NCBI RefSeq assembly: GCF_002251855.1
Contig: NZ_NOXW01000021.1
Location: 744,001 to 808,000 of the forward strand
Direction: 5' to 3'
Source: Rhodoferax sp. TH121
GTDB lineage: Bacteria > Pseudomonadota > Gammaproteobacteria > Burkholderiales > Burkholderiaceae_C
DNA length: 64,000 nt
Shown here: one piece after another, positions 1-8,150 of the stretch
Position numbering within the stretch: the first letter of the stretch is position 1
How the letters are laid out: every line of letters starts with the position of its first letter
Translations under genes and position numbers: made by a program
The notes under the pieces: generated by a model
The model's input: the letters and a program-made list of their open reading frames with translations, nothing else
What the model was told of the DNA's origin: nothing
The model's database searches: none

Positions 1-1
1 T

Positions 2-1633
2 TGGGAGGTCAAGTGGGAGATGGAGGACCTGTCCTTCCGCTTTCTGGAGCCCGACACCTACAAACAGGTGGCCAAATTGCTGGACGAGAAACGCGCGGAG
101 CGCGAAGCCTCGGTAGAACGTCTGCGCCAGCAGCTGGCCGACGAGCTGGCGGGCCAGGGCATCGCGGCGACGGTGCAAGGTCGGCCCAAGCACATTTACA
201 GCATCGTCAAGAAGATGCGCGGCAAATCGCTGGGGTTTGACCAGGTGTATGACATTCGGGCGCTACGCATCGTGGTGCCCAGCGTGCCCGATTGCTACGC
301 CGCCTTGAGCTGGGTACACAGCCACTTTGTGCCAGTCACCGAAGAGTTCGATGACTATATTGCACGCCCCAAGCCCAACGGTTACCAGTCCTTGCACACG
401 GTGGTGCGCGATGCTGGCGGTCAGCCGATTGAGGTGCAGATTCGCACTCAGGCGATGCATGACCACGCCGAGCACGGCGTGGCCGCCCACTGGGCCTACA
501 AGGAAGCGGGTGCGAAAGGGTATGGCGGCAGCGTGACGGCGGCCGGCGAGTACGACGCCAAGATTGCCGTGTTGCGCCAGTTGCTGGCCTGGGAGCGCGA
601 TCTCTCCGGTGCCTATACCGGGCCCGAGGGCCAGGGCATGTTTGAAGATCGCATTTATGTGCTCACGCCGGATGCTGCCATTGTGGAGCTGCCGCAAGGC
701 GCCACGGCGGTGGATTTTGCGTACAGCGTGCACACCAACCTGGGCCACCGCTGCCGCGGTGCCAAGGTGGACGGCGCCATGGTGCCCTTGAACACACCGC
801 TGAAAAATGGTCAAACGGTCGAAGTGAATGCCATCAAGGAAGGTGGCCCATCGCGCGACTGGCTCAACCCCGAACTGGGCTACCTGGCCAGTCACCGCGC
901 GCGCGCCAAGGTGCGCGCCTGGTTCAATGCGCTGGCTATGGGTGAAACCATGGCCAAGGGCCGCGAAGCGGTAGAAAAGCTGCTGCAGCGCGAAGGCAAA
1001 ACCGCCGTGAAGCTGGACGACCTGGCCAGCCAGCTGGGCTTCAACAATGCGGACGCACTTTTCGAGGTGGTGGGAAAGGACGAGTTCTCGCTGCGCAACA
1101 TCGAGATGCTGCTGCGTCCGCCTGAGCCTGCCACAACGCAAGACGACTACATGCCGCTCAAGAAGCCCCGCGCGGGTGGCGGCAAGGGCGGGGTGCTGGT
1201 GGTGGGAATCGACTCACTCATGACGCAGCTGGCCAAATGCTGCAAGCCCGCGCCGCCGGACCTGATCAGCGGCTTTGTCACCCGTGGCAAGGGGGTCAGC
1301 GTGCACCGCGCCGACTGCTCCAATTTGCGCAACATGGTCAACCGCAGTGGCGACCGGCTGATCGAGGTGGAGTGGGGTGTGCCCAGCGGCAAGGACAGCA
1401 ATGTGTACCCCGTAGACGTGGCGGTGGAGGCCATCGATCGCCAGGGCCTGTTGCGCGATATTTCCGAGGTGTTTGCCAAGGAGAAGATGAATGTCATCGG
1501 CGTGCAGACCCAATCCGTCAAAGGCATTGCCTGGATGACCTTCACCGTCGAGGTGGCCGAGTCGGGTCGTCTGGCACGTGTGCTCAAAATGGTGGGCGAA
1601 CTGGCTGGTGTGCGCTCGGCGCGGCGGCGCTAG
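2..1633 (+). CDS. relA: RelA-type (p)ppGpp synthetase (GTP pyrophosphokinase), 5'-truncated by the window edge
   Basis: The frame is open from base 2 (W-E-V-K-W-E-M-E-D-L), so the N-terminal part lies outside the window; an internal ATG at 20 is not the true start. RelA makes (p)ppGpp from ATP and GTP/GDP on stalled ribosomes. The synthetase domain carries EFDDYIARPKPNGYQSLHT. The acidic EFDD (EXDD) signature is typical of monofunctional RelA synthetases, whereas SpoT-type enzymes carry a basic RXKD. A TGS domain follows (MFEDRIYVLTP...), then the Cys-rich zinc-finger region (KCCKP...HRADCSN) and a C-terminal ACT domain ending in SARRR. The hydrolase-domain state cannot be judged because it is missing here. 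No terminator is visible after the stop. Confidence 0.93.
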   Translation, partial: WEVKWEMEDLSFRFLEPDTYKQVAKLLDEKRAEREASVERLRQQLADELAGQGIAATVQGRPKHIYSIVKKMRGKSLGFDQVYDIRALRIVVPSVPDCYAALSWVHSHFVPVTEEFDDYIARPKPNGYQSLHTVVRDAGGQPIEVQIRTQAMHDHAEHGVAAHWAYKEAGAKGYGGSVTAAGEYDAKIAVLRQLLAWERDLSGAYTGPEGQGMFEDRIYVLTPDAAIVELPQGATAVDFAYSVHTNLGHRCRGAKVDGAMVPLNTPLKNGQTVEVNAIKEGGPSRDWLNPELGYLASHRARAKVRAWFNALAMGETMAKGREAVEKLLQREGKTAVKLDDLASQLGFNNADALFEVVGKDEFSLRNIEMLLRPPEPATTQDDYMPLKKPRAGGGKGGVLVVGIDSLMTQLAKCCKPAPPDLISGFVTRGKGVSVHRADCSNLRNMVNRSGDRLIEVEWGVPSGKDSNVYPVDVAVEAIDRQGLLRDISEVFAKEKMNVIGVQTQSVKGIAWMTFTVEVAESGRLARVLKMVGELAGVRSARRR

Positions 1634-1669
1634 GAGCCTGATCGCCCGGCGTGTGATGCGCTACGCGCC

Positions 1670-1697
1670 TTGACAAACATCAAGAATCGGCCATAGT
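1670..1697 (+). promoter_or_regulatory. Candidate promoter overlapping an FNR/ANR-like box
   Basis: TTGACAAACATCAA at 1670-1683 matches the FNR consensus TTGAT-N4-ATCAA at 9 of 10 positions. The same bases supply a -35-like TTGACA (1670-1675), followed 16 bases later by CATAGT (1692-1697) as a weak -10. It lies between relA and the PAS kinase gene, about 105 bases before the chosen start. Overlap of the box with the -35 would suit repression better than activation. Function is inferred from sequence only. Confidence 0.35.
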
Positions 1698-1802
1698 CAC
1701 CCCCACGCGCTGCGCCAAGTTGCCAAGGGCTGAGGCCTCCAAGAGCACTGCGGCGTGCCCAGAGTATCTGCATTGCTTTTCGGGGAAAAGCGGAGGACGT
1801 GC

Positions 1803-3266
1803 ATGGACGACGCGGGGGGGCAAGGGCAGGAAGGTCAGTTTCGCCAGATCGTGGAGATGGCGCCCTATGCCATCGTCATGATCGGGAGCGATGGGCTGGT
1901 TGAGATGGTGAATCGGCAAGCCGAGACCATTTTTGGCTACGCCCGTACCGAGCTTGTGGGCCAACCGATAGAAGTGCTGCTGCCCGAACGCCTCCGGCGC
2001 GTACACCCCGCCCACCGGGCCAGCTTTCTGGCCGAACCGAGCCCCCGCCTGATGGGTATTGGCCGCGACCTCTTTGGCCGCCGCAAGGACGGTGGGGAGT
2101 TCCCCATCGAGATTGGCCTGACCCCTATCAAGACCGCGCAAGGCATGAAGGTGGTGTCGGCGATTGTGGATTTGTCAGAGCGCAAGCGGCAGGAGGAACA
2201 GTTCCGCCAGGTGGTGGAAATGGCGCCCAACGGTATGGTCATGATTGACAAGTCGGGAGTAATCGAAATGGTCAATACCCAGGCGGAGGCGATTTTTGGC
2301 TACAGCCGCTCAGAGCTCCTGGGGCAGTCGATCGACGTGTTGCTGCCCGCCCGCTTTCGGGGGGCACATCCACACCACCGAGCCTCGTATTTTGCGGACC
2401 CGAGCCCTCGCGCAATGGGCAGTGGCCGCGATTTGTACGGACTGCGCAAGGATGGGAGCGAATTCCCGGTGGAGATTGGCCTTAACCCCATCATGACCTC
2501 TGGAGGCGTGAAGATTTTGTCGGCCATCGTGGATATCACCGCGCGCAAGCAATCGGAACAGCAGCTGGGCAACCTGGTCGCGCAGCTCACCCGCAGCAAT
2601 GATGATCTGAACAACTTTGCTTACGTGGCATCGCATGACCTGAAGTCGCCGCTGCGTGGAGTGGATCAATTGGCCACCTGGATTGCTGAGGACCTGGGGG
2701 ATGCACTGCACAGCGAGACGCGGGACCACCTGCGGCTGATGCGCAGCCGCATCAGCCGCATGGAGATGTTGCTGGACGATTTGTTGGCCTACTCGCGCGT
2801 AGGGCAGTCGGACAACCCGATTGGCGCGATGAACACGGGCAACCTGGTGCGCGACATCTTTGAACTGGCCGCGTCACGCAAGAACATTGCACTGGTAGTC
2901 GCTGAGGACATGCCTGTGGTGCGAACCCAGAAAGTGCCGCTGGAGCTGGTGCTGCGCAACCTGATCAATAACGCCATCAAACACCATGACAAGCCCCAGG
3001 GCACGATCCGGGTACAGGCCCGCCCGTACCCTGGTGGCCATGAGTTTTCGGTTCAAGACGATGGTCCCGGCATTCCGCCAGAGCACCAGAGGCGTGTGTT
3101 TACCATTTTCCAGACCTTGAAGCCCCGAGACGAAGTGGAGGGCAGTGGTATGGGGCTGGCCATCGTTAAAAAGGCGGTGGAAACCGTGGGCGGTGTGGTC
3201 ATACTGGAGTCGGATGGCAAGGCCGGCTGCACCTTTCGCTTTACCTGGCCAACACAGCCCCAATAA
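1803..3266 (+). CDS. Double-PAS sensor histidine kinase
   Basis: 487 aa from the ATG at 1803, chosen because GGAGG (1792-1796) sits 6 bases upstream; an in-frame ATG at 1755 has no such site. There is no membrane segment, so the protein is probably cytosolic. Two tandem PAS domains (about residues 12-125 and 133-250) are closely similar to each other, sharing VEMAP, MVN.QAE.IFGY, the ..VLLP... segment and RKDG.EFP.EIGL. HisKA has FAYVASHDLKSPLR with the phospho-acceptor His. The HATPase shows the N box (LRNLINNAIKHH), DDGPGIPPEH and GSGMGLAIVKK. It lies 11 bases before a response regulator, its likely partner. Ligand unknown. A G7 run at 1814-1820 covers codons 4-6. Confidence 0.9.
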   Translation: MDDAGGQGQEGQFRQIVEMAPYAIVMIGSDGLVEMVNRQAETIFGYARTELVGQPIEVLLPERLRRVHPAHRASFLAEPSPRLMGIGRDLFGRRKDGGEFPIEIGLTPIKTAQGMKVVSAIVDLSERKRQEEQFRQVVEMAPNGMVMIDKSGVIEMVNTQAEAIFGYSRSELLGQSIDVLLPARFRGAHPHHRASYFADPSPRAMGSGRDLYGLRKDGSEFPVEIGLNPIMTSGGVKILSAIVDITARKQSEQQLGNLVAQLTRSNDDLNNFAYVASHDLKSPLRGVDQLATWIAEDLGDALHSETRDHLRLMRSRISRMEMLLDDLLAYSRVGQSDNPIGAMNTGNLVRDIFELAASRKNIALVVAEDMPVVRTQKVPLELVLRNLINNAIKHHDKPQGTIRVQARPYPGGHEFSVQDDGPGIPPEHQRRVFTIFQTLKPRDEVEGSGMGLAIVKKAVETVGGVVILESDGKAGCTFRFTWPTQPQ

Positions 3267-3277
3267 GGAGTAATACT

Positions 3278-3709
3278 GTGCAAGCCGCCACTCCCGAAAA
3301 AGACGTGACCCTGCTCCTGGTGGACGACGATGATGTGGATGTGATGGGCGTTGAACGGGCGCTCAAGAAGCTGAAGATTGGCAACCCCATTGTGCGTGCG
3401 CGCGACGGGATGGAGGGCCTGTCCAAGGTACGCGAATGCACTTCGGCGCGGCGCCCATTTCTGGTGTTGCTGGATCTGAACCTGCCTCGCTTGAATGGTT
3501 TGGAGGTGTTGGCAGAAATCCGCAAAGACCCGGCGTTGTCCAGCACCGTGGTGTTTGTTTTGACCACGTCCAAGGCGGAAGAGGACAAGGCGATGGCCTA
3601 CCAGAACAACATCGCTGGGTACATCATCAAAAGCCAGGTCGGCGACGGTGTGATGCGGGCCATGGAGATGCTGCATGGCTATTGGCGTGTGGTGGAGCTC
3701 ATCGCCTAG
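3278..3709 (+). CDS. Rcp/CheY-like single-domain response regulator
   Basis: 143 aa with a GTG start at 3278; AAGGAG ends 8 bases before it. A single REC domain shows the acidic pocket LLLVDDDDVDVMG, the phospho-acceptor Asp in VLLDLNLPRLNGLEVL, the Thr in FVLTTSKAEEDK and the Lys in YIIKSQ. The Rcp1-like type is often encoded beside phytochrome or PAS kinases and lacks an output domain. It probably receives phosphate from the kinase immediately upstream and acts by protein-protein contact. The spacing implies one operon with the flanking genes. Confidence 0.9.
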   Translation: MQAATPEKDVTLLLVDDDDVDVMGVERALKKLKIGNPIVRARDGMEGLSKVRECTSARRPFLVLLDLNLPRLNGLEVLAEIRKDPALSSTVVFVLTTSKAEEDKAMAYQNNIAGYIIKSQVGDGVMRAMEMLHGYWRVVELIA

Positions 3710-3723
3710 AAAAAAAGTTACTC

Positions 3724-5454
3724 ATGATTGCAGAACTCTCCCTGCTGCTGATCGATGATGACGAGCTGGACCGGCATGCCATCACGCGCACGCTGCGCAA
3801 AAGCACGGTGCCTTGTGATGTGAGTTATGCAGAAACGGCTGCTGCGGGGCTGGAAATGGCCGCGAGTAAAAAGTTCGACGCCATCCTGCTGGACTACCGT
3901 TTGCCGGACGACAACGGGCTGGAGGTGCTGCGCACCCTGCGTGGCGGTACCTACGACGGGGTGGCGGTGGTGATGCTCAGCCGCTTCGAGAACGAGAGTT
4001 TGGCCGAAGAGTGTCTGGAGGCGGGGGCGCAAGACTTCCTGCTCAAAGACGAGGTGAATAGCCGCCACCTGACCCGCGTGGTGCTTCAGGCCCGCCAGCG
4101 CTTCCAGATTGAGGAACGCTTGCGCTACAGCCTGGAGCAGGTGCGCAGCCTGTCCGAACACGACGCGCTGACCGGGCTGATGAACCGCCGTGGTTTCGAG
4201 CGCTCTTTGGAAACCCAGTTGGCCCGTGTCCGACGCCGGGATGGACGCCTGGCCATCTTGCTGCTGGACCTGGACGATTTCAAAAGCATCAATGACACCC
4301 AAGGCCACGATGCAGGAGACCAACTGCTCGTGGAGGTGGCGCGACGCCTGACGATGATAGCCCGGGATGGGGACCTGCTGTGCCGTTTGGGGGGCGATGA
4401 GTTTGTGGTGATGATGACCAGCTTTGACTATGACGAGCAGGCCATTGTGCTGGCCGACCGGATCAATGCCACCTTGCGTGAGCCCATCTTCATCGGCTCC
4501 ACTGAGCAGAGCATCACCGCGAGCATCGGTATTGCGGTGCTGGGCAACACGACTGACAACGCAGCCGATCTGCTCAAGTATGCCGACCTGGCCATGTACC
4601 AGGCCAAGCTTGATGGGCGCAACAAAAGTCGTTTCTACTCTGTGTCGCTGCAAGAGGCGGTGCAATTTCGCTCGCTTATCAAAAATGACCTGCAGCGTGC
4701 ATTGGAAAGAGATGAGCTCCAGATTTATTACCAGCCGCAGATTCGTTCCATGGATGGCAGTCTGCGCGGCATGGAGGCTCTGCTACGTTGGCACCACCCC
4801 CGCCTTGGCGTGCTATCACCAGCAGCCTTTTTGCCGATTGCCGAAGAAACCGGCCTGATTGTGGACATCGGAGTTTGGGTGTTGCGCGAGGGGTGCCGAC
4901 AGCTCAAGGTCTGGCGTGAGCGCTACGCGCCCCACCTGGCAGAGCTGACACTGGCCATCAATTTGTCGGCTGTGCAGATCAAGCAGGATCAATTGCCCCG
5001 CACCGTCATGGCGGCGCTGGCCGAGCACGGTTTGCCAGCGAGCTGCCTTGAGCTGGAGATTACCGAAAGCATGTTGATCGAGGTGACCCACACCACGGTG
5101 TCCCTGCTGTCCGACATTTCCGCCCAAGGCGTGGCCATGTCACTGGATGACTTTGGGACCGGGTACTCATCCCTGGATCACCTCAAGCTGTTCCCCATCA
5201 GCATTCTCAAGATTGACAAGGGGTTTGTGTCTGCGGTAGGCGAGGGCGGCAAGAGTGAAAAACTCTTCGTGGCCATCATCGCGTTTGCCAAGGCGCTGAA
5301 TATGCAGATTGTGGTGGAAGGTGTGGAGACCCAAGCCCAGGCTGAGTTTTGCACCCAGCAGGGCTGCGACTTGCTCCAAGGCTACTTCTATTCCAAACCT
5401 ATTCCGGCGCAGGAGTTTGAGGCCGTCTTTCTGGCAAGACGGCACAGTAGTTGA
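3724..5454 (+). CDS. REC-GGDEF-EAL cyclic-di-GMP signalling protein
   Basis: 576 aa. The open frame extends further upstream, but the ATG at 3724 begins the REC domain directly (MIAELSLLLIDDDELDRH) and lies just after the preceding stop. REC (residues 1-120) has the phospho-acceptor Asp in AILLDYRLPDDNG. The GGDEF domain has the intact signature LCRLGGDEFVVM. The EAL domain has MEALLRWHHP, INLSAVQIKQ, LELEITES, DDFGTGYSS, KIDKGFV and VVEGVET, so both synthesis and hydrolysis of c-di-GMP are possible on sequence grounds. As the third gene of the PAS-kinase cluster it is the likely output of that relay. No strong ribosome site is visible. Confidence 0.92.
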   Translation: MIAELSLLLIDDDELDRHAITRTLRKSTVPCDVSYAETAAAGLEMAASKKFDAILLDYRLPDDNGLEVLRTLRGGTYDGVAVVMLSRFENESLAEECLEAGAQDFLLKDEVNSRHLTRVVLQARQRFQIEERLRYSLEQVRSLSEHDALTGLMNRRGFERSLETQLARVRRRDGRLAILLLDLDDFKSINDTQGHDAGDQLLVEVARRLTMIARDGDLLCRLGGDEFVVMMTSFDYDEQAIVLADRINATLREPIFIGSTEQSITASIGIAVLGNTTDNAADLLKYADLAMYQAKLDGRNKSRFYSVSLQEAVQFRSLIKNDLQRALERDELQIYYQPQIRSMDGSLRGMEALLRWHHPRLGVLSPAAFLPIAEETGLIVDIGVWVLREGCRQLKVWRERYAPHLAELTLAINLSAVQIKQDQLPRTVMAALAEHGLPASCLELEITESMLIEVTHTTVSLLSDISAQGVAMSLDDFGTGYSSLDHLKLFPISILKIDKGFVSAVGEGGKSEKLFVAIIAFAKALNMQIVVEGVETQAQAEFCTQQGCDLLQGYFYSKPIPAQEFEAVFLARRHSS

Positions 5455-5461
5455 GCAGCGT

Positions 5462-5953
5462 TCAGTCGAGCGCTACGTCGGCCAGCGGGACACCACACAG
5501 CGTGGCCAGCGCCTGTACCACCATGGCATGGTCTTCACGCTGTGGAATGCCTGATACGGTGACCACTCCAACCACGCCCACCCCGCGCACGCGGATGGGA
5601 AAGCTGCCTCCGTGGGTGGCGTAGTCACGCAGAGGCAGACCTTGTTTGGCCTCCAGTGAGCTCTTTTCCTGCTCCAGCTTGAGCCCCATTGCATAAGAGC
5701 TGGTGTGCAGCAGCTCCACCGTGTTGCGTTTGCGGCGGGCCCAGTCGGCGTTGGTGGGCCCGGTTCCCGGCATGGCGTAGTAGAAAACAGTTTCTTTGGA
5801 CAAACGCACTTCAATGGCCAGCGCTACGCTTGCGGCTTCACACAATGCTTTGAGCGTGCTGCCGAGCGTCCACGCAGTGGTCTGGTCAAAGGCGTCGAAT
5901 TGCAGGCGTTGCTCTTGCAGTGCCAGGCGGTCCAGGTCGGTGGCGATGGTCAT
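5462..5953 (-). CDS. UPF0303 (GlcG/HbpS-like heme-degrading-domain) family protein
   Basis: 163 aa, full length for UPF0303. Family hallmarks are DQTTAWTLGSTLKALCE, YYAMPGTGPTNADWARRK.NTVELLH.SSYAMGLKL and DYATHGGSFPIRVRGVGVVG, ending SGIPQREDHAMVVQAL. The biochemical role is not established; related folds bind heme or small organic ligands. The gene converges on the EAL gene with a 7-base gap. Dispersed repeat R1 lies immediately upstream of its ATG, and I see no Shine-Dalgarno sequence there. Confidence 0.88.
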   Translation of the reverse strand: MTIATDLDRLALQEQRLQFDAFDQTTAWTLGSTLKALCEAASVALAIEVRLSKETVFYYAMPGTGPTNADWARRKRNTVELLHTSSYAMGLKLEQEKSSLEAKQGLPLRDYATHGGSFPIRVRGVGVVGVVTVSGIPQREDHAMVVQALATLCGVPLADVALD

Positions 5954-5956
5954 GGT

Positions 5957-6018
5957 AAATGCTATAGAGTTAGGAGCTGCTTGCGCAATAAATACGAGGG
6001 CTAGAGGCCAGTTTTATA
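5957..6018 (+). repeat. Dispersed Comamonadaceae-type repeat, copy R1 (intergenic)
   Basis: The copy reads GCTATAGAGTTAGGAGCTGC, then TTGCGCAATAAATACGAGGG, then CTAGAGGCCAGTTT. It is one of eleven copies of a ~60-base element in this window. It fills the space between the UPF0303 start and the EVE-domain gene, and its distal end supplies the EVE gene's stop codon region. Confidence 0.85.
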
Positions 6019-6490
6019 CTGAGTCGACGTGCCCCAGCCGTAGCAGGATGGTACGCCAGTGGTGGGCCTCCACCGGCGTGATGGACAGGCGGTTGCCTTT
6101 CTTCAGCACGGTCAGTGCTTGCAGTTCGGGGTCCTGGCGCAGCTCAGGCAGTGTCAAGTTGCGCGTCTTGTGTAGCACTTGCACGTCCACCAACATCCAG
6201 CGCGGTGCCTCCGCTTTGCTGGCCGCGTCAAAGTAGGGTGACTGGGCGTCAAACTGCGTGGGATCGGTGTAGGCACCAGAGGCCACGCGCGCAAGACCCA
6301 CAATGCCCGGCTCTGCGCAGCTGGAGTGGTAGAACAGCACACCGTCACCCACCTGCATGGCATCGCGCATGAAGTTGCGCGCCTGGTAATTGCGCACGCC
6401 CGTCCACGGCACCGTGGCGTTGGGCATGGCCAGCACGTCGTCGATGGAGGCTTCGGCGGGTTCGGCTTTCATCAACCAGTAGTTTTTCAT
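6014..6490 (-). CDS. EVE domain-containing protein
   Basis: 158 aa, a single EVE domain (PUA-like fold) over the whole length: NYWLMKAEPAEASIDD, TVPWTGVRNYQARNFMRD, GDGVLFYHSSCAEPGIVG and the C-terminal PVEAHHWRTILLRLG. EVE domains bind modified bases in DNA or RNA; stand-alone bacterial forms have no firmly assigned role. The last codons and stop (TAA at 6014-6016) lie in the end of repeat R1. Start ATG at 6490. Confidence 0.9.
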   Translation of the reverse strand: MKNYWLMKAEPAEASIDDVLAMPNATVPWTGVRNYQARNFMRDAMQVGDGVLFYHSSCAEPGIVGLARVASGAYTDPTQFDAQSPYFDAASKAEAPRWMLVDVQVLHKTRNLTLPELRQDPELQALTVLKKGNRLSITPVEAHHWRTILLRLGHVDSV

Positions 6491-6662
6491 AGCAAGTTGG
6501 CAGTGTTCGGTTGGGATTGGCAGCTTGTTGGGAATTTTGACCGAGGAATCCCGAAAAGTCGTGCTCAGTCGGGCTATAAACGCGGGGCCTCGAATTTCGG
6601 GCGCGCGCGCGGGCGAACAACGATACGGCCTGTGCGTATTTCAATTACAAGGGAGTGAATGC

Positions 6663-7352
6663 ATGATGAGAAAAGTGATCGGCATGGGAATGCTGGCGGC
6701 CGCGGTGTTGCTGACAGGATGTGCTACACGTACCAAGATGGCCTTTGAAAACGAGAGCGACACACTGACTGCCAACAGCAAGCCGGTTTTGTTGATGACC
6801 GTGACCTTAAAGAACCATTACAAGACGTCTCACCAGCCCAAACTGCTGGTGGTGAATGTCGAGAAGCCGGATGCCAAAGAGTCCAGCGAGCGTTTCAACT
6901 TCACGATGGATGAGAAGGCGAAGGTGGAGACTGACAAGCCAGAAACCGGCAATAACTACTTTATCCGCATGGAGCTCGAGCCAGGGCCCTACAAAATCAT
7001 GGGGCTCACCAGCACTTCCACGGGTTTTCTGATCAACGGTTACTTCTTTGCGCCCTTGCACAGTGACATCGTCGCCAAAAAAAGTGGGGTGTATTACCTG
7101 GGACACGTCGATGCGACCGTGCGTGAGCGCAAGGGTGAGGAGTTCCGCGCAGGGTCCCCGGTTCCTCTGATTGACCAAGCGGTGGTAGGTGCATCAGGCG
7201 GAACGTTTGATGTCACCATCAGCGATGCCTTCGACAAGGACGAGGCCTTGTTTCGCGCCAAATTTCCGGCTTTGAAGGGCGTCACGATCACCAAGGACAT
7301 CTTGCCACCGTTCGATCGGGCCAAAGCGCAAGCCTGGTGGCAAGCGCACTGA
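6663..7352 (+). CDS. Predicted outer-membrane lipoprotein of unknown function
   Basis: 229 aa from ATG 6663, with GGGAG at 6651-6655 seven bases upstream; a longer open frame to 6525 is less likely. The N-terminus MMRKVIGMGMLAAAVLLTGC is a lipoprotein signal with lipobox LLTGC, so lipid attachment to Cys20 is predicted. The rest is soluble and mostly beta-rich by appearance, with no motif I recognise. It ends in ...AQAWWQAH and stands alone, converging on the nitrilase gene 16 bases away. The upstream region holds a short GC-dinucleotide run (about 6598-6613). Confidence 0.75.
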   Translation: MMRKVIGMGMLAAAVLLTGCATRTKMAFENESDTLTANSKPVLLMTVTLKNHYKTSHQPKLLVVNVEKPDAKESSERFNFTMDEKAKVETDKPETGNNYFIRMELEPGPYKIMGLTSTSTGFLINGYFFAPLHSDIVAKKSGVYYLGHVDATVRERKGEEFRAGSPVPLIDQAVVGASGGTFDVTISDAFDKDEALFRAKFPALKGVTITKDILPPFDRAKAQAWWQAH

Positions 7353-7368
7353 GCCTCACGCGCTGCGG

Positions 7369-8127
7369 CTAAGCGGACTCCTGCGGCGAAGGGCGGGCGA
7401 TGACCAGCCAGTCGCCGTCGCCGGGGCTTGCGGCGATGGGAAGCCCCTGGGTGTTCCAGATGCAGCTCTTGCCAGCTGATACATAACTGCCGGAAGGACC
7501 GCCGTGGTTAGCGATCAACACCACCATGCGGTGTTCCCGGGCGTAAGCACGCCATAGTGGCGCTTCTGCGGCGTAGCCTGTCTTCGAGGTCAGGATGCCG
7601 GCCGCGTATACATGGGCACCCGCTTGGGCGGCGCGGGCAGCGTGGATGGGCTGGTTGGTATCTGCACAGATGGCGCTGGCAATGCAGGTGGCGCCCATCT
7701 GCTGCAGGTGCATCGGCTCTTGACCCGGCGTCGCAAACTGTTTCTCACCCGCATGCAAATGGAATTTGCGGTACACACTGCGCCCCCCACCAGGCTGCAG
7801 CGTGATCGCGCCGATCGAGGGCAGGGCATTCTCGGATTCCACTGGTGCACCCACGGTAATGGCTAGTCCGGTGCGTCGCGCCGCCTCGCGCAAGGGCGCC
7901 AAAAGCGCGTGGCCGGGGTGTAACAGCATGGCCGGCATGGCGGCTAGTTCGTAGCCGGTAAGTGACAACTCGGGAAACACCAGCCATTGCACGCCGTGGT
8001 CCGCCGCTGCCTCCACAAAGCGCAGGTGGGTCCGAACATTGGCCGCCACATCCAAAGGCGCCGACGTGCTTTGGGCTGCAGCGATGGTGATTGCTATATC
8101 TTTGCTAGCTGCTTGCGCAATATCCAC
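7369..8127 (-). CDS. Carbon-nitrogen hydrolase (nitrilase superfamily)
   Basis: 252 aa with a GTG start at 8127 that lies inside repeat R2; about the first 13 residues (MDIAQAASKDIAI) are encoded by the repeat and conserved sequence begins at ITIAAAQ. The catalytic triad of the superfamily is visible: Glu in VFPELSLTGYE, Lys in VYRKFHLHAGEK and Cys in SAICADTNQP. The substrate cannot be read from sequence; amidase or N-carbamoyl hydrolase activity is possible. It follows the cytosine-deaminase homologue by 13 bases and upp further upstream, so a nucleobase-related role is plausible but inferred. Confidence 0.88.
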   Translation of the reverse strand: MDIAQAASKDIAITIAAAQSTSAPLDVAANVRTHLRFVEAAADHGVQWLVFPELSLTGYELAAMPAMLLHPGHALLAPLREAARRTGLAITVGAPVESENALPSIGAITLQPGGGRSVYRKFHLHAGEKQFATPGQEPMHLQQMGATCIASAICADTNQPIHAARAAQAGAHVYAAGILTSKTGYAAEAPLWRAYAREHRMVVLIANHGGPSGSYVSAGKSCIWNTQGLPIAASPGDGDWLVIARPSPQESA

Positions 8128-8150
8128 GGGAAATGCAGGCTTATTTGGTA
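8091..8150 (+). repeat. Dispersed repeat, copy R2 (forms the codA-like/nitrilase junction)
   Basis: The copy reads TTGCTATATCTTTGCTAGCT, then GCTTGCGCAATATCCACGGG, then AAATGCAGGCTTATTTGGTA. On the minus strand it encodes the last codons and stop of the deaminase gene (His-Thr-Lys-stop), all 13 intergenic bases, and the GTG start plus first ~12 codons of the nitrilase gene. Confidence 0.85.

Noticed and set aside
6598-6613. GC-dinucleotide run upstream of the lipoprotein as a regulatory or Z-DNA element
   Set aside because: Only ~14 bases long and expected by chance in GC-rich DNA; no supporting context.
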